Part shown: piece by piece, positions 1-9,581 of the stretch
Layout: each line of letters begins with the position of its first letter
Numbering within the stretch: position 1 is the first letter of the stretch
Assembly: GCF_040412085.2 (NCBI RefSeq)
Contig: NZ_CP115920.1
Coordinates: 2,418,001 to 2,482,000 of the forward strand
Reading direction: 5' to 3'
Source of the DNA: Vibrio sp. CB1-14
GTDB lineage: Bacteria > Pseudomonadota > Gammaproteobacteria > Enterobacterales > Vibrionaceae
DNA: 64,000 nucleotides
Made by a program: the position numbers and the translations under genes
Notes under the pieces: model-generated
The model's input: only the letters and a program-made list of their open reading frames with translations
Told to the model about the DNA's origin: nothing
The model's database searches: none

Positions 1-2
1 CA

Positions 3-719
3 GCGCAAGGCAGTGGTGGTAAAGGCATTTTGGTGATAGTGAGCCACAAGGATGGCGTTTACACTAAGCCCTCTGGTGCGACAATTAACAAAGAAGATGT
101 TGAGCGTCACATCAGTAACACTCTTGCAGGTCTGTTCTCACTTGGTGGTAAGAACGATGTTGCCGTGGTTGAAAACCTGATTAAGTTTGACGACTGCTTT
201 GATGGCTTTAGTTATGAAGGTGTGCCAGACGTTCGTATTATTGTATTCCAGGGCTACCCTGTTATGGCGATGATGCGTTTGTCTACTTCAGCCTCTGACG
301 GCAAAGCGAACCTTCACCAAGGCGCTGTCGGTGTAGGTATCGACATTGCGACCGGCAAAGCAGTGCGTGCGGTACAGTTTGACCGCCCTGTCACCCTTCA
401 CCCTGATACAGGCAAAGAGCTTGCAACACTCGCCGTTCCTCATTGGAAACGACTGCTCACGCTTGCCTCTAGCGCGTATGAAATGACAGGCCTAGGTTAC
501 ATGGGAACGGACATGGTTCTCGATAAAGAAGAAGGTCCAATGGTACTTGAGCTTAACGCGCGTCCAGGACTTGCGATTCAAATTGCTAACGGCTGTGGTA
601 TTTTACCAAGGCTACAGCACATCGAGTCATTGGGTACGCCAAATCCCTTTGAATATCCTAGTCCAGAAGAACGTGTCGAGTACGCAGCGAAAATGTTCGG
701 TCACGCCGAAGACGCTTAA
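3..719 (+). CDS. Alpha-L-glutamate ligase-like ATP-grasp protein, 3' part
   Basis: This is the C-terminal part of an ATP-grasp enzyme; the reading frame is already open at base 3, so the gene starts outside the window. The visible frame begins with a Gly-rich nucleotide loop (AQGSGGKGI, bases 3-29). Near the C terminus lies the Glu/Asn metal-binding motif LELNARPG, typical of RimK-like ligases that join an amino acid to a carboxylate using ATP. Large gamma-proteobacterial families of this type (RimK-related) usually sit beside an inactive transglutaminase-like membrane protein, but that neighbour would lie outside the window. The substrate is unknown. A strong terminator follows at 759-797. 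A TTG at 30 could be read as a start, but the motif upstream of it shows that it is internal. Confidence 0.85.
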   Translation, partial: AQGSGGKGILVIVSHKDGVYTKPSGATINKEDVERHISNTLAGLFSLGGKNDVAVVENLIKFDDCFDGFSYEGVPDVRIIVFQGYPVMAMMRLSTSASDGKANLHQGAVGVGIDIATGKAVRAVQFDRPVTLHPDTGKELATLAVPHWKRLLTLASSAYEMTGLGYMGTDMVLDKEEGPMVLELNARPGLAIQIANGCGILPRLQHIESLGTPNPFEYPSPEERVEYAAKMFGHAEDA

Positions 720-724
720 ATGAA

Positions 725-748
725 CTCGTCAATCTGCTCGTCAATCTG
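725..748. repeat. Perfect 12-bp tandem duplication
   Basis: The unit CTCGTCAATCTG occurs twice back to back just after the stop codon of the ligase-like gene and before its terminator. It looks like a slippage duplication with no evident function. Confidence 0.8.
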
Positions 749-758
749 AAAGCATCTA

Positions 759-797
759 CAAAGCGCTCCTCACCCTGAGCGCTTTGTTTTTTCTATA
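759..797 (+). terminator. Intrinsic terminator of the ligase-like gene
   Basis: An 11-bp GC-rich stem (ACAAAGCGCTC / GAGCGCTTTGT) with an 8-nt loop is followed by a run of T, 40 bases after the stop codon. Confidence 0.85.
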
Positions 798-1111
798 AAG
801 TGCTCTCAAAAACCTTGTCCTAAAACATTAGCCACTTCTAAACCCTGGCGATCAAGCTCACACTTTCCATTCGCCCCCTCAAAACTATTCCAAACGATTC
901 AAATAGAAATATAAATCAATTAATTCAGTTGGTTAGCCAAATTAAGTCAAAAATACCAAAACCATTCACATTCACCACTTCAATTCCAGCTTTTATAAAA
1001 CCTCTCATCGCAACGACATTACCACGACAATTCAGACACTTAACTAACAATTAGACTGTTTTAGTACTGCGTATCTCCTTAACATCCGTGTCGTGACGTT
1101 TTTTCGATATA

Positions 1112-1131
1112 AATTGATATTTGTATCATTT
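1112..1131. promoter_or_regulatory. Candidate LuxR/HapR-type quorum-sensing operator
   Basis: The core TTGATA-N4-TATCAT at 1114-1129 matches the Vibrio LuxR/HapR/SmcR core TTGATA-N4-TATCAA at 11 of 12 arm positions. The outer flanks match less well. It lies about 155 bp upstream of the RND operon, inside the 798-1285 intergenic stretch, where I see no gene. That the site is functional is an inference from sequence only. Confidence 0.35.
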
Positions 1132-1285
1132 CACTCAGTGGTTTAGGTCTTTGCGTCTAGGATGCTCGCGCCTAAATGATGCAATAGAACCATCACTGTT
1201 TCGCAAACTTCGGGGGCTATAGCCAAAAGCGGTGCTCATCAATCGCCCACTTTTACTGCCCCGGGTTTGCACGTCGGAGATCTTT

Positions 1286-2431
1286 ATGACCAAAACCGCA
1301 ATAAGCACCGCCCTCTCGCTTTCACTTCTTTTTCTTTCTGGATGTGGTGCTGAACAAAATACCGATTTACTGCCGTCTTCTGTTGAAGTCAGCACCGTCG
1401 CTGTCACTCAAAGCGATGTGTTTCCAACGACTGAATATGTTGGCCGAACTCGTGCTCCTGAAGATGTACAAATTCGCCCATTGGTTTCTGGTCGATTGAT
1501 CACCAAAGCGGTCGCGGAAGGTGCGGACGTGAAAAAAGGTGAGCTTTTATACGAACTCGACCCACAGCCATTTCAAGTACGTTTAAATGCCGCCAAAGCC
1601 GAGCTTGCTAAAACAAAAGCGAAAATGCTCCAGGCGCAGCGCACACTGCAGCGCGCCGTCAAGCTTTATAAAGAAGGCTCTCTTTCTCCTCTTGAGTTCG
1701 AAGAAGTCGAGCTAGAAGAAACCACTTCCATTGCTGCATTTGAGATCGCTAAATCTGAGTTCGATAACGCGCAGCTTGAACTGAACTGGACCAAGATCTA
1801 CAGCCCTATCGATGGCCGTGTCAGCAATTCTGTTTACAGCATCGGTGACATTGTGACACCAGAAGGCCAACCACTGACGACAGTGGTTAAGCTCGATACC
1901 ACTTGGGTGAATATCGCAGTAAACGAAACCTCGGGTCTTGCTGAGTTTCAAGAAGCCATGCTACTTGATGAAAAACACGCTAGCGACTTTGAAGTGCACT
2001 TGAAACTCGCGAACGGTGCAACCTATCCATACCTTGGCCAAGTCGGCTTCGTCGATAACCGTGTGGACGTTGAAACCGGCACCATCACGGTTCGCCTTAA
2101 TTTCCCGAACCCGGACTTACTGCTACTGCCAGGCCAATACGTCACTGTTGAAGTCGTCGATGACTCACTCACGCCACTGTCTGTACCAAGCGAATCGGTT
2201 CAGTTCGACCAAGGAGGTCACTTTGTCTATGTTGTCGATAGCAAAAACCTTATCGAAAAGCGCTATATCAAGTGGTACCAGCAACTAGACGCAGTTTTCC
2301 TTGTAGAATCTGGTGTCGAAGCGGGAGAGCAGGTTGTAAGCGAAGGTTTGCAAAAAATAAAACCTGGCTCAAGCGTATCTACCAACATTACTGATAGCTC
2401 GACTGTAGCTAGCGCAACAACTGAGGGCTAA
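1286..2431 (+). CDS. RND efflux periplasmic adaptor (membrane fusion lipoprotein)
   Basis: This is the periplasmic adaptor of a tripartite efflux pump, linking the inner-membrane RND pump encoded next to an outer-membrane TolC-type channel that is not encoded here. The protein has 381 residues when started at ATG 1286, which follows a CGGAGA ribosome site. A GTG 54 bases upstream in frame would put 18 unrelated residues before the signal sequence. The N terminus is a lipoprotein signal with lipobox LSGC (Cys20). The biotinyl-lipoyl-like half-domain comes next, then a coiled-coil hairpin of about 60 residues rich in Ala, Glu and Lys, then the beta-barrel and membrane-proximal domains. It is close to AcrA/MexE-type adaptors. 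The stop codon is 3 bases before the pump gene, so the two are one operon. No outer-membrane factor or TetR repressor is adjacent. Confidence 0.92.
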   Translation: MTKTAISTALSLSLLFLSGCGAEQNTDLLPSSVEVSTVAVTQSDVFPTTEYVGRTRAPEDVQIRPLVSGRLITKAVAEGADVKKGELLYELDPQPFQVRLNAAKAELAKTKAKMLQAQRTLQRAVKLYKEGSLSPLEFEEVELEETTSIAAFEIAKSEFDNAQLELNWTKIYSPIDGRVSNSVYSIGDIVTPEGQPLTTVVKLDTTWVNIAVNETSGLAEFQEAMLLDEKHASDFEVHLKLANGATYPYLGQVGFVDNRVDVETGTITVRLNFPNPDLLLLPGQYVTVEVVDDSLTPLSVPSESVQFDQGGHFVYVVDSKNLIEKRYIKWYQQLDAVFLVESGVEAGEQVVSEGLQKIKPGSSVSTNITDSSTVASATTEG

Positions 2432-2434
2432 CGC

Positions 2435-5400
2435 ATGGTTGAGTATTTCATTCGTCGCCCTAAGTTTGCCATTGTACTGAGCATCATCATGACCATTATT
2501 GGTCTAATTGCGCTGCTCAAGGCACCGGTCGAACAGTACCCTAACGTTGCCCCACCGGAGATCGAAGTCTCCACCGAATTTACCGGAGCAAACGCCGAAG
2601 TACTGCGTGACACGGTTGCAACTGAAATTGAGAAAGAAGTCAACGGTGTAGAGGGCATGATATACATGCGCTCTAAATCTGCCAGTGATGGAAACTACAT
2701 TCTCACAGTTGCGTTCGAAGTGGGCTTTGATGCTGACAAAGCGCAAATTCTAGTTCAGAACCGCGTTAACCGCGCTATGGCAAAACTTCCGGAGGAAGTG
2801 AAACGCTCTGGTGTTAAAGTTGAAAAGACCGCGTCTAACATCATGATGGCTGTGATGGTGCACTCACCTGACCAATCCAAAGATGGCCTGTTCCTCAACA
2901 ACTACGCCAACATGAACATCAAAGACGAGCTGGCACGTGTTAATGGCGTGTCTAAGGTTCGCAATATTGGTGACATGGAATACGCAATGCGTATTTGGCT
3001 CGATCCACTGAAGATGGCAAGTCTTGGCATTGTGCCAGAAGACGTCGCTAGTGCGATTGGTGAGCAAAACGTGATTCGCCCTGCAGGTAGCGTTGGCGCA
3101 GCGCCTTACGCCACTGAAACTTCACCGTTCCAAATGGTGGTGCGCACAGAAGGCCGCCTTCGCCATGAACAGCAATTTGAAGACATTGTCGTCAAAGCCG
3201 ATACCTCAGGTAAGCTGGTTCGCATCTCCGACCTTGGACGCGTAGAGCTTGGCTCACAACAGTACATTGTAAAAGCGATGTACGACCAATCGGATGCTGC
3301 CTTACTCGCCATCTATCAAGCGCCTGGCGCCAACGCACTAGAGATATCGGAAGGCATTTACGCCAAGATGGAAGAGCTCAAATCGCGCTTCCCCCAAGGT
3401 ATTGATTACCAAATTCCATATAACCAAACCGAGTTTGTTAAAGTATCCATCGCCGAAGTTATGGAAACGCTTGTGATTGCCATTATCTTGGTGACCGCAG
3501 TGACTTACATTTTTCTACAAGATTGGCGTACGACTATCATCCCTGTGATTGCCATTCCTGTTTCGGTTATTGCGACATTTGCGGTTATGCAAGCGATGGG
3601 CATGTCAATGAACATGCTAACACTGCTGGGCTTGGTACTTTCTATTGGTGCAGTGGTGGATGCTGCGATCATCGTCGTGGAAAACGTTGAGCGCTTGATG
3701 GCAGAAGAAGATCTTTCTGCCATGGATGCCACTATCAAAGCGATGCAAGAAGTCACAGGGCCTATCCTGGCCTCTGCCTTAGTGCTGTTCGCGGTATTTG
3801 GTCCCGTGACTATGATGCCAGGACTGACTGGTCAGCTTTATCAGCAGTTTGGTATTACGCTTTCGGTCTCGATTGCGATTTCTACTGTCAACGCTCTTAC
3901 GTTGACGCCTGCACTTGCCGCAATTTTGATGCGTCCGGGCGGTCCCAAACCGGGCAAATGGTTGCAAGCCTTCAACAAATATTTAGATAAGGCAACGGCA
4001 GGGCTTGGTAACACCGTCACGCTGATGATTAAGCGACTCACACTTAGCATGATTGGCTTTGGCGTAATGATCATTGCCATTGTGCTTATGGGCTATAAGA
4101 TGCCAAGCGGCTTCTTACCCGATGAGGACTCCGGCAACTTCTTTGTCAATATTGAGCTGCCTCAAGCAGCTTCACTGGCGCGTACCGAGCAGATCACCCG
4201 TGATGCCATTGAGATGGTTCTTCAAGAACAAGGCGTAGCAAGCGTGGTATCTGCGCCGGGCTTTAGCTTGCTTGGCAACGCAGCGGCGTCGAACTCTGCA
4301 ATGATGATCGTTAATCTCGACCACTGGTCTGAGCGTACCGATGCCAACTTGCACATGAAAGCCATCATGGGACGAGTACAGGACAAGCTCAACCAAATCA
4401 AAAATGCCGATATCATTAGCTTCTTCGCGCCGCCAATTCCCGCGCTTGGTATGAATTCTGGCTTCGAAATGCGCCTTGAAGATACCTTGGGACGCTCTCC
4501 TGCAGAGCTTGCCGCTGTAGGCGATGAATTAATGGCGAAAGCGATGGCACATCCAGCTATTGATTTTACTTACACCATGTTCCGCGCTAACACGCCACAA
4601 GTTGAGGTAAAGCTGAAACGAGATAAAATCAAATCGACCAATGTGGATTTGCAATCAGTCTACATGACGCTTCAAACCTACCTTGGTGGTTTGTATGTGA
4701 ACGATTTCACTGAGTTTGGTCGTAACTATAAGGTGTTCTTGCAGTCGGAAGCACAAAGCCGCTCAGACAGCAGTGACATCTCGAGCTACTACGTGCGCTC
4801 AAACGATGGAAAAATGGTGCCGCTCAACTCGCTTATCGAGATCAGCAATGTGCTAGGTGCTGAAGCGGTAGAGCGTTTCAACCTCTACAGTTCATTGATG
4901 ATTAATGGTGTCGCAGCACCAGGATACAGCTCAGGTCAGGCAGTGGCGGCAATGGCAAGTATTGCGGATAGCTCCTTACCTAGTGGTTACAAGTACGATT
5001 GGTCCGGCTTAACCTATCAAGAGCAAAAAGCAGGCAACGCAGCACCGATTATGTTTGGTATGGCGATGCTGTTTACCTTCCTGTTCTTGGTGGCGCAATA
5101 TGAGTCATGGGTGACGCCACTGGCGATTATTCTTTGCGTGCCGACCGCCGTTTTTGGCGCTCTGTTCCACACTTGGATTATGGGCGGTGACATCAATATC
5201 TACACCCAAGTAGGCTTGGTACTCATGGTTGGTATGGCAAGTCGAAATGCGATATTGATTGTCGAATTTGCCAAAGAGCTACGTGAAACTCAGGGTGTGT
5301 CGATTGTCGATGCTGCCGTCTCTGCGACTAAACTGCGTTTTCGTGCGGTGTTGATGACGGCCTTCTCATTCATTCTAGGCGTTGTGCCTTTGGTGATTGC

Positions 5401-5569
5401 GACCGGTGCCGGTGACGGTGCTCGCCGCGCGGTGGGCTACAGTACTTTTGGCGGCATGCTGGCTGCAACAGTACTGGGCTGCTTGGTTGTGCCTGTTGTG
5501 TGGGTCATGCTTCAGCGCATGCGAGAGCGATTTGGCAAAGTGAACATCGCAGCCGAGAAAGTCGCCTAA
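2435..5569 (+). CDS. RND (HAE1 family) multidrug efflux pump
   Basis: This is a 1044-residue inner-membrane proton-driven transporter of the AcrB/MexB/MexF type. It has one N-terminal membrane helix, a large periplasmic loop, helices 2-6, and a repeat of this plan in the second half; length and layout are normal for the family. Substrates are likely hydrophobic drugs, bile salts or dyes, but cannot be told from sequence. Helix 4 carries GAVVDAAIIVVENVER. The first acidic residue (Asp409, AcrB Asp407) is kept, while the partner Asp408 is replaced by Ala410. Helix 10 has ASRNAILIVEF, with Arg937 where AcrB has Lys940. The proton-relay triad is therefore Asp-Ala-Arg rather than Asp-Asp-Lys. The gene is co-transcribed with the adaptor and ends at a bidirectional terminator. 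Confidence 0.95.
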   Translation: MVEYFIRRPKFAIVLSIIMTIIGLIALLKAPVEQYPNVAPPEIEVSTEFTGANAEVLRDTVATEIEKEVNGVEGMIYMRSKSASDGNYILTVAFEVGFDADKAQILVQNRVNRAMAKLPEEVKRSGVKVEKTASNIMMAVMVHSPDQSKDGLFLNNYANMNIKDELARVNGVSKVRNIGDMEYAMRIWLDPLKMASLGIVPEDVASAIGEQNVIRPAGSVGAAPYATETSPFQMVVRTEGRLRHEQQFEDIVVKADTSGKLVRISDLGRVELGSQQYIVKAMYDQSDAALLAIYQAPGANALEISEGIYAKMEELKSRFPQGIDYQIPYNQTEFVKVSIAEVMETLVIAIILVTAVTYIFLQDWRTTIIPVIAIPVSVIATFAVMQAMGMSMNMLTLLGLVLSIGAVVDAAIIVVENVERLMAEEDLSAMDATIKAMQEVTGPILASALVLFAVFGPVTMMPGLTGQLYQQFGITLSVSIAISTVNALTLTPALAAILMRPGGPKPGKWLQAFNKYLDKATAGLGNTVTLMIKRLTLSMIGFGVMIIAIVLMGYKMPSGFLPDEDSGNFFVNIELPQAASLARTEQITRDAIEMVLQEQGVASVVSAPGFSLLGNAAASNSAMMIVNLDHWSERTDANLHMKAIMGRVQDKLNQIKNADIISFFAPPIPALGMNSGFEMRLEDTLGRSPAELAAVGDELMAKAMAHPAIDFTYTMFRANTPQVEVKLKRDKIKSTNVDLQSVYMTLQTYLGGLYVNDFTEFGRNYKVFLQSEAQSRSDSSDISSYYVRSNDGKMVPLNSLIEISNVLGAEAVERFNLYSSLMINGVAAPGYSSGQAVAAMASIADSSLPSGYKYDWSGLTYQEQKAGNAAPIMFGMAMLFTFLFLVAQYESWVTPLAIILCVPTAVFGALFHTWIMGGDINIYTQVGLVLMVGMASRNAILIVEFAKELRETQGVSIVDAAVSATKLRFRAVLMTAFSFILGVVPLVIATGAGDGARRAVGYSTFGGMLAATVLGCLVVPVVWVMLQRMRERFGKVNIAAEKVA

Positions 5570-5610
5570 CCAAAAGAGCTGATTGAAGATTCCCCTACTT
5601 TCAATCACGA

Positions 5611-5643
5611 AAAAGGCGCACTCTTGAGAAGTGCGCCTTTTGT
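5611..5643. terminator. Bidirectional terminator between RND operon and chemoreceptor
   Basis: A stem of AAAAGGCGCACT pairs with AGTGCGCCTTTT and has T runs on both strands. It separates two convergent genes. Confidence 0.85.
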
Positions 5644-5670
5644 GTTTTGATTGTCCCGCTCTGAGTTGTT

Positions 5671-7788
5671 TTACACTTTGAACTGATTCATCAGTGATTG
5701 CTGCGTATCCGACAGCGTATTGATCTCTTGCCCCACCTTTTCGGCTTCACCGGCGTTTTCAAGGATCTTCGCGCTCAAATCACGAATGTTACTCACGTTC
5801 TGGTTCACTTCACTCGATACGGATTGTTGCTCTTCTGCTGCGCGAACAATTTGTGAGTTCATGTCGTTGATAGCAGAGATCGACTCAAAAATGCGGCTCA
5901 GTGCGGATACCGCTTGCTGAACATGATTTGATGTTGAGTCCGCAAGGTTAGAGCTCTCTTGCATAGCCGCAACCACATCTGCCGTGCCTTTTTGAACGCG
6001 TTCGATGACTTGCTGAATTTCACCTACCGAGTCTTGTGTACGACTCGCAAGGCTACGAACCTCATCAGCAACAACAGCAAAACCACGACCCTGCTCACCA
6101 GCACGCGCAGCTTCGATAGCAGCATTAAGTGCAAGTAGGTTGGTTTGTTCAGAAATGCCTTCAATCACCGCCAAAATCTCGGTGATATTGGCGTTATTTT
6201 TGGCAAGCTCTTCCACTACTGGCACAGTCACTTTCATCTGCTCAACCAAGCGAACCATTTCACTCGCTGATAGCTCCGCCACTTCTTGACCTTGACTTGC
6301 CGATTCATTGGCTGTTGATGCCGCTTCTACCGCCACTTCCGCATTTTGAACCACCAACGCGGCTGTTTGCGTCATCTCTTCTGATGCGGTTGCGACTAGG
6401 TCTACTTCGCGAAACTGCGCTTCACTGCTCTCTCTTGTTGCGATTGCGGTTTGGTTCGCTGATTCAGCAGTGCCACTGATTTTCTCCGTGGTCACGGCCA
6501 CTTGCTGGATTGTGATTTGCAGTTTGGCTAGAAACGCATTGAATTGTTTCGCTAGTTGGCCAATTTCGTCTTGTGATTTCACATCCAAACGTTGGGTAAG
6601 ATCGCCTTCACCGCTGGCAATATCCTCTAGGCGGACAACCACTTCACGAATTGGCTTCACCAGACGCGATGACATTACGCTAATAATGATTAAGCCAACG
6701 AGAACGAAACCTGTCCCGACGATGACCTCAAATACAATACCATCACTTAACTGCTGAGAAATAATGCTATCTAGAGTAATCGCATCGTGAAGGACGCTAT
6801 CACGTGGCATATCAAAGAATACACCCCAAGTTTGGTTGGCAATACTTACTGGGCTAAACACAGTTAACCATTGATTGTCAGCACTCCATAGTGTCTCAGC
6901 TTGCTCACCAAACATTAGGTCAGTAATTTGGTCTGCGCTTAGTACCTGACTTTGGTAACGAGAGCCTGCCGCGATATCTGTATTGTCACTGGCAATGACG
7001 CTTTCATCTAAGCTGATAATGTTGACGTGACCGCTGCCATTAAACAGACTGGAATCCGAATCAAGCACCGTTTTCGCCAGCTGAGTTAGCTGTAAATCAA
7101 TACCTAAAAAGCCAATCACTTGGTTATCAACGTCAATAGGCAGTGACAAAGAAGAAGTCAGATGCTGGGCTTCACCAACTTGGGTAAGCCTAGGTGTGCT
7201 CACACACGCAGCGCCACTTGCTAATGGGCAGTAAAAACGCTCGGCATTTTCCATCGCGTTTTGAATCTGTTTAGTTAGCACCGTACGGACTGCGTTTTCA
7301 CCCGTTGCAGCAATTTGCCAATACGTCGCAAACTGACCGATTTCGTTGGAACCTACGTAATCGGCTCCCTCATAGTTGCTGTCCTCGCCGTCGAGTTGAT
7401 TTGGCTTAAATACCAAGTACGCGCCTTGTATGGAGGGAAACTGAATCACGGCCTGACGTACCATCTCATCCAGTGCCACTCGCAAGTCTTCACTTGGCAA
7501 GAAGTTCTCTTCGGCGTTGAACTTTTGAAACTTGGCGTTCGCAATCAGCATTTCGGCTCGGTAGACCGCTTCATCGAAGTAGGCTTTTACTTCGCGAGCG
7601 TTGATCTCAGCTTGCGCTTCTAACAGTGCCTGAGATTTCTCAGAAACTGACTGTGAGCTCATAGCTTGAATCGACTGCTGGCTATTAACGGCGTTATAAA
7701 GTGAAAAGCCAATTAAGGCGATAGAGGTGAACAGCAAGCATAAGCCTGCTAGTACCGTGATTTTCCACTGCACGGAGAGAGTTCGCAT
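5671..7788 (-). CDS. Methyl-accepting chemotaxis protein with Cache-type sensor
   Basis: This inner-membrane chemoreceptor signals to CheA/CheW. From ATG 7788 it has 705 residues. There is a first membrane helix near residues 8-28, a periplasmic region of about 310 residues that looks like a double Cache sensor, and a second helix near 345-370. A HAMP linker ([20 protein letters not shown]) and the cytoplasmic methylated hairpin follow. The hairpin tip [20 protein letters not shown] is fully conserved. There is no C-terminal CheR-binding pentapeptide. The start was chosen because AAGGA lies 7 bases before the ATG; an upstream in-frame TTG at 7806 overlaps this ribosome site. The ligand is unknown, but Cache sensors of Vibrio often bind amino acids, and an amino acid importer lies 1.1 kb away. 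Confidence 0.93.
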   Translation of the reverse strand: MRTLSVQWKITVLAGLCLLFTSIALIGFSLYNAVNSQQSIQAMSSQSVSEKSQALLEAQAEINAREVKAYFDEAVYRAEMLIANAKFQKFNAEENFLPSEDLRVALDEMVRQAVIQFPSIQGAYLVFKPNQLDGEDSNYEGADYVGSNEIGQFATYWQIAATGENAVRTVLTKQIQNAMENAERFYCPLASGAACVSTPRLTQVGEAQHLTSSLSLPIDVDNQVIGFLGIDLQLTQLAKTVLDSDSSLFNGSGHVNIISLDESVIASDNTDIAAGSRYQSQVLSADQITDLMFGEQAETLWSADNQWLTVFSPVSIANQTWGVFFDMPRDSVLHDAITLDSIISQQLSDGIVFEVIVGTGFVLVGLIIISVMSSRLVKPIREVVVRLEDIASGEGDLTQRLDVKSQDEIGQLAKQFNAFLAKLQITIQQVAVTTEKISGTAESANQTAIATRESSEAQFREVDLVATASEEMTQTAALVVQNAEVAVEAASTANESASQGQEVAELSASEMVRLVEQMKVTVPVVEELAKNNANITEILAVIEGISEQTNLLALNAAIEAARAGEQGRGFAVVADEVRSLASRTQDSVGEIQQVIERVQKGTADVVAAMQESSNLADSTSNHVQQAVSALSRIFESISAINDMNSQIVRAAEEQQSVSSEVNQNVSNIRDLSAKILENAGEAEKVGQEINTLSDTQQSLMNQFKV

Positions 7789-7988
7789 AGTACATCCTTT
7801 TTGCAAACGGGGAGCATGTATTGTTTTTGTATCGACCGAGGGTCTTATTTATTGAGCGTTTTATTACAGCATTTTTACATCTTTAGCTCAACCTAGATAT
7901 TGCTGTCTTTAAAGTAATTCGATGGATGTGTTTGAGCCAGAATGCTAGTATTTTGCTTTCGATTCAAAAATCACAGGATTAGTGAGAA

Positions 7989-8795
7989 ATGAAAGTCATC
8001 AGCTTTAATATCAATGGTCTGCGCGCAAGACTGCATCAACTGCAAGCCCTAATTGACAAGCATCAGCCAGATGTCATCGGTCTTCAAGAAATCAAAGTTC
8101 ACGATGAAGCCTTCCCAGTCGAAGCCGTTGAAGAGATGGGCTACAAAGTTTACTTTCACGGTCAAAAAGCACACTACGGTGTGGCTATGCTTTGCAAGAA
8201 AGAGCCTATTTCGGTGCAAAAAGGTTTTCCAACCGATAACGAAGACCATCAGAAGCGTATGATCATGGCGACGTTTGAGGATGAGAATGGAGAGAAAGTC
8301 ACGGTACTTAACGGTTACTTCCCTCAAGGTGACAACATCGCACACGAGACGAAATACCCGTACAAGCGTGAGTTCTACCAAGATTTGATGACTTACCTTA
8401 ACGGGTACCACAACAATGACGAGCAAGTCATCGTGATGGGTGACATTAACATCAGCCCAATCGATCTTGATATTGGTATCGGTGAGCCTAACCGTAAGCG
8501 TTGGCTGAAAACAGGCAAGTGTTCATTCCAACCGGAAGAGCGTAAGTGGCTAAAAACGCTACTTGATTGGGGCTTCGTGGACACCTTCCGTCAACTTCAC
8601 CCAGATGCTGACGACAAGTTCTCATGGTTTGATTACCGCTCTCGCGGATTTGATGACAATCGCGGTCTTCGCATTGATGTAGTTTTAGCAACACCAAGCC
8701 TCGCAGCAAAGTGTGTGGAAGCGGACATCGATTACGAGCTACGCGGCATTGAAAAGCCGTCTGATCACGCGCCGATTTGGTCTACCTTCTCGTAA
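7989..8795 (+). CDS. xthA: Exodeoxyribonuclease III
   Basis: Exonuclease III is the major apurinic/apyrimidinic endonuclease and 3'-5' double-strand exonuclease of base excision repair. The 268-residue length equals that of the E. coli enzyme. Visible catalytic residues are Asn7, Glu34 (GLQEIKVHD), the DIN pair in VMGDINISP, and the terminal SDHAPIW with His260. These are the metal-binding and active-site positions of the EEP nuclease fold. The gene stands alone between an oppositely oriented chemoreceptor and a convergent transporter operon, and ends at a strong hairpin. ATG 7989 is supported by a GTGAG ribosome site. Confidence 0.97.
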   Translation: MKVISFNINGLRARLHQLQALIDKHQPDVIGLQEIKVHDEAFPVEAVEEMGYKVYFHGQKAHYGVAMLCKKEPISVQKGFPTDNEDHQKRMIMATFEDENGEKVTVLNGYFPQGDNIAHETKYPYKREFYQDLMTYLNGYHNNDEQVIVMGDINISPIDLDIGIGEPNRKRWLKTGKCSFQPEERKWLKTLLDWGFVDTFRQLHPDADDKFSWFDYRSRGFDDNRGLRIDVVLATPSLAAKCVEADIDYELRGIEKPSDHAPIWSTFS

Positions 8796-8824
8796 TTTGC
8801 CGTTTAGCCGAATAAAGAAAGTAT

Positions 8825-8860
8825 AAAGGGGGCGATATCCAATGATATCGCCCCCTTTCT
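8825..8860. terminator. Bidirectional terminator after xthA
   Basis: A 15-bp perfect stem (AAAGGGGGCGATATC / GATATCGCCCCCTTT) with a 4-nt loop lies between convergent xthA and the ABC importer. Confidence 0.85.
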
Positions 8861-8894
8861 TTTGTCTTAACGCTGACTCTTTTTGGCTTAAGTG

Positions 8895-9578
8895 CTACTG
8901 AGAGCCAAGCGGCCTCATATACGCCAAGAAACGTTTTTCAGCCTTCTTAAAGCACCACAGAATAATAAACGTCAGTGCCATATAGAACATACCCGCCGCC
9001 AAGAACGACTCAAATGGCGCGTAGTAACGAGAGTTCACCAAACGAGCAGCCCCCGTTAGATCCATAATGGTCACGATACCAGCCACGGCGGATCCGTGAA
9101 GCATAAAGATCACTTCGTTACTGTAAGCAGGAAGTGCACGTCTTAATGCCGATGGCAAAATGATACGGCAATATGTTTTCCAAGTGCTCATGCCATATGC
9201 CTTTGCCGCTTCAACTTCACCACGTGGCAAGCCGTTGATGGCACCACGGATAATTTCCGCGGTATAAGCAGAAGTATTAAGCACAAATGCCACCAGCGCG
9301 CAGAACCAGGCATGCTCCCAAAGGGTATCTTTCACTGGGAAAAATTGATCCATACCGTAATAAATCAGGTAAAGCTGAACCAGCAGCGGTGTGCCACGGA
9401 AGAAGTAGATAAAGCCCCATGAAGGCAAACTTAACAAGTAATTGTCGCTGTTACGTGCTATCGCAAGTGGGATGGCAACACACAAGCCAATGACAAGTGC
9501 TGATAGCACCAGCCAAACTGTGGTCCAAAGGCCATCAAAATAGATAGGCAAGCTGTCGATAATCAGAGAAAAGTCCAT
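8895..9578 (-). CDS. Basic amino acid ABC transporter permease (ArtM/HisM-like)
   Basis: This is one of two inner-membrane permease subunits of a polar amino acid importer of the ArtPQMJ/HisJQMP/Aot class. The 227 residues contain about five membrane helices. The conserved EAA loop appears as EVEAAKAYGMSTWKTYCRIILPSALRR-type sequence near residues 130-155 and contacts the ATPase. It is the last gene of a four-gene operon on the minus strand and begins 3 bases after the stop codon of the partner permease. Arginine, ornithine, lysine or histidine are the expected substrates; the sequence does not discriminate between them. Confidence 0.9.
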   Translation of the reverse strand: MDFSLIIDSLPIYFDGLWTTVWLVLSALVIGLCVAIPLAIARNSDNYLLSLPSWGFIYFFRGTPLLVQLYLIYYGMDQFFPVKDTLWEHAWFCALVAFVLNTSAYTAEIIRGAINGLPRGEVEAAKAYGMSTWKTYCRIILPSALRRALPAYSNEVIFMLHGSAVAGIVTIMDLTGAARLVNSRYYAPFESFLAAGMFYMALTFIILWCFKKAEKRFLAYMRPLGSQ

Positions 9579-9581
9579 AGC

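Noticed and set aside
1135..1407. A 90-codon minus-strand frame across the RND operon start
   Set aside because: It overlaps the adaptor gene on the other strand, and I saw no ribosome site or recognisable protein.
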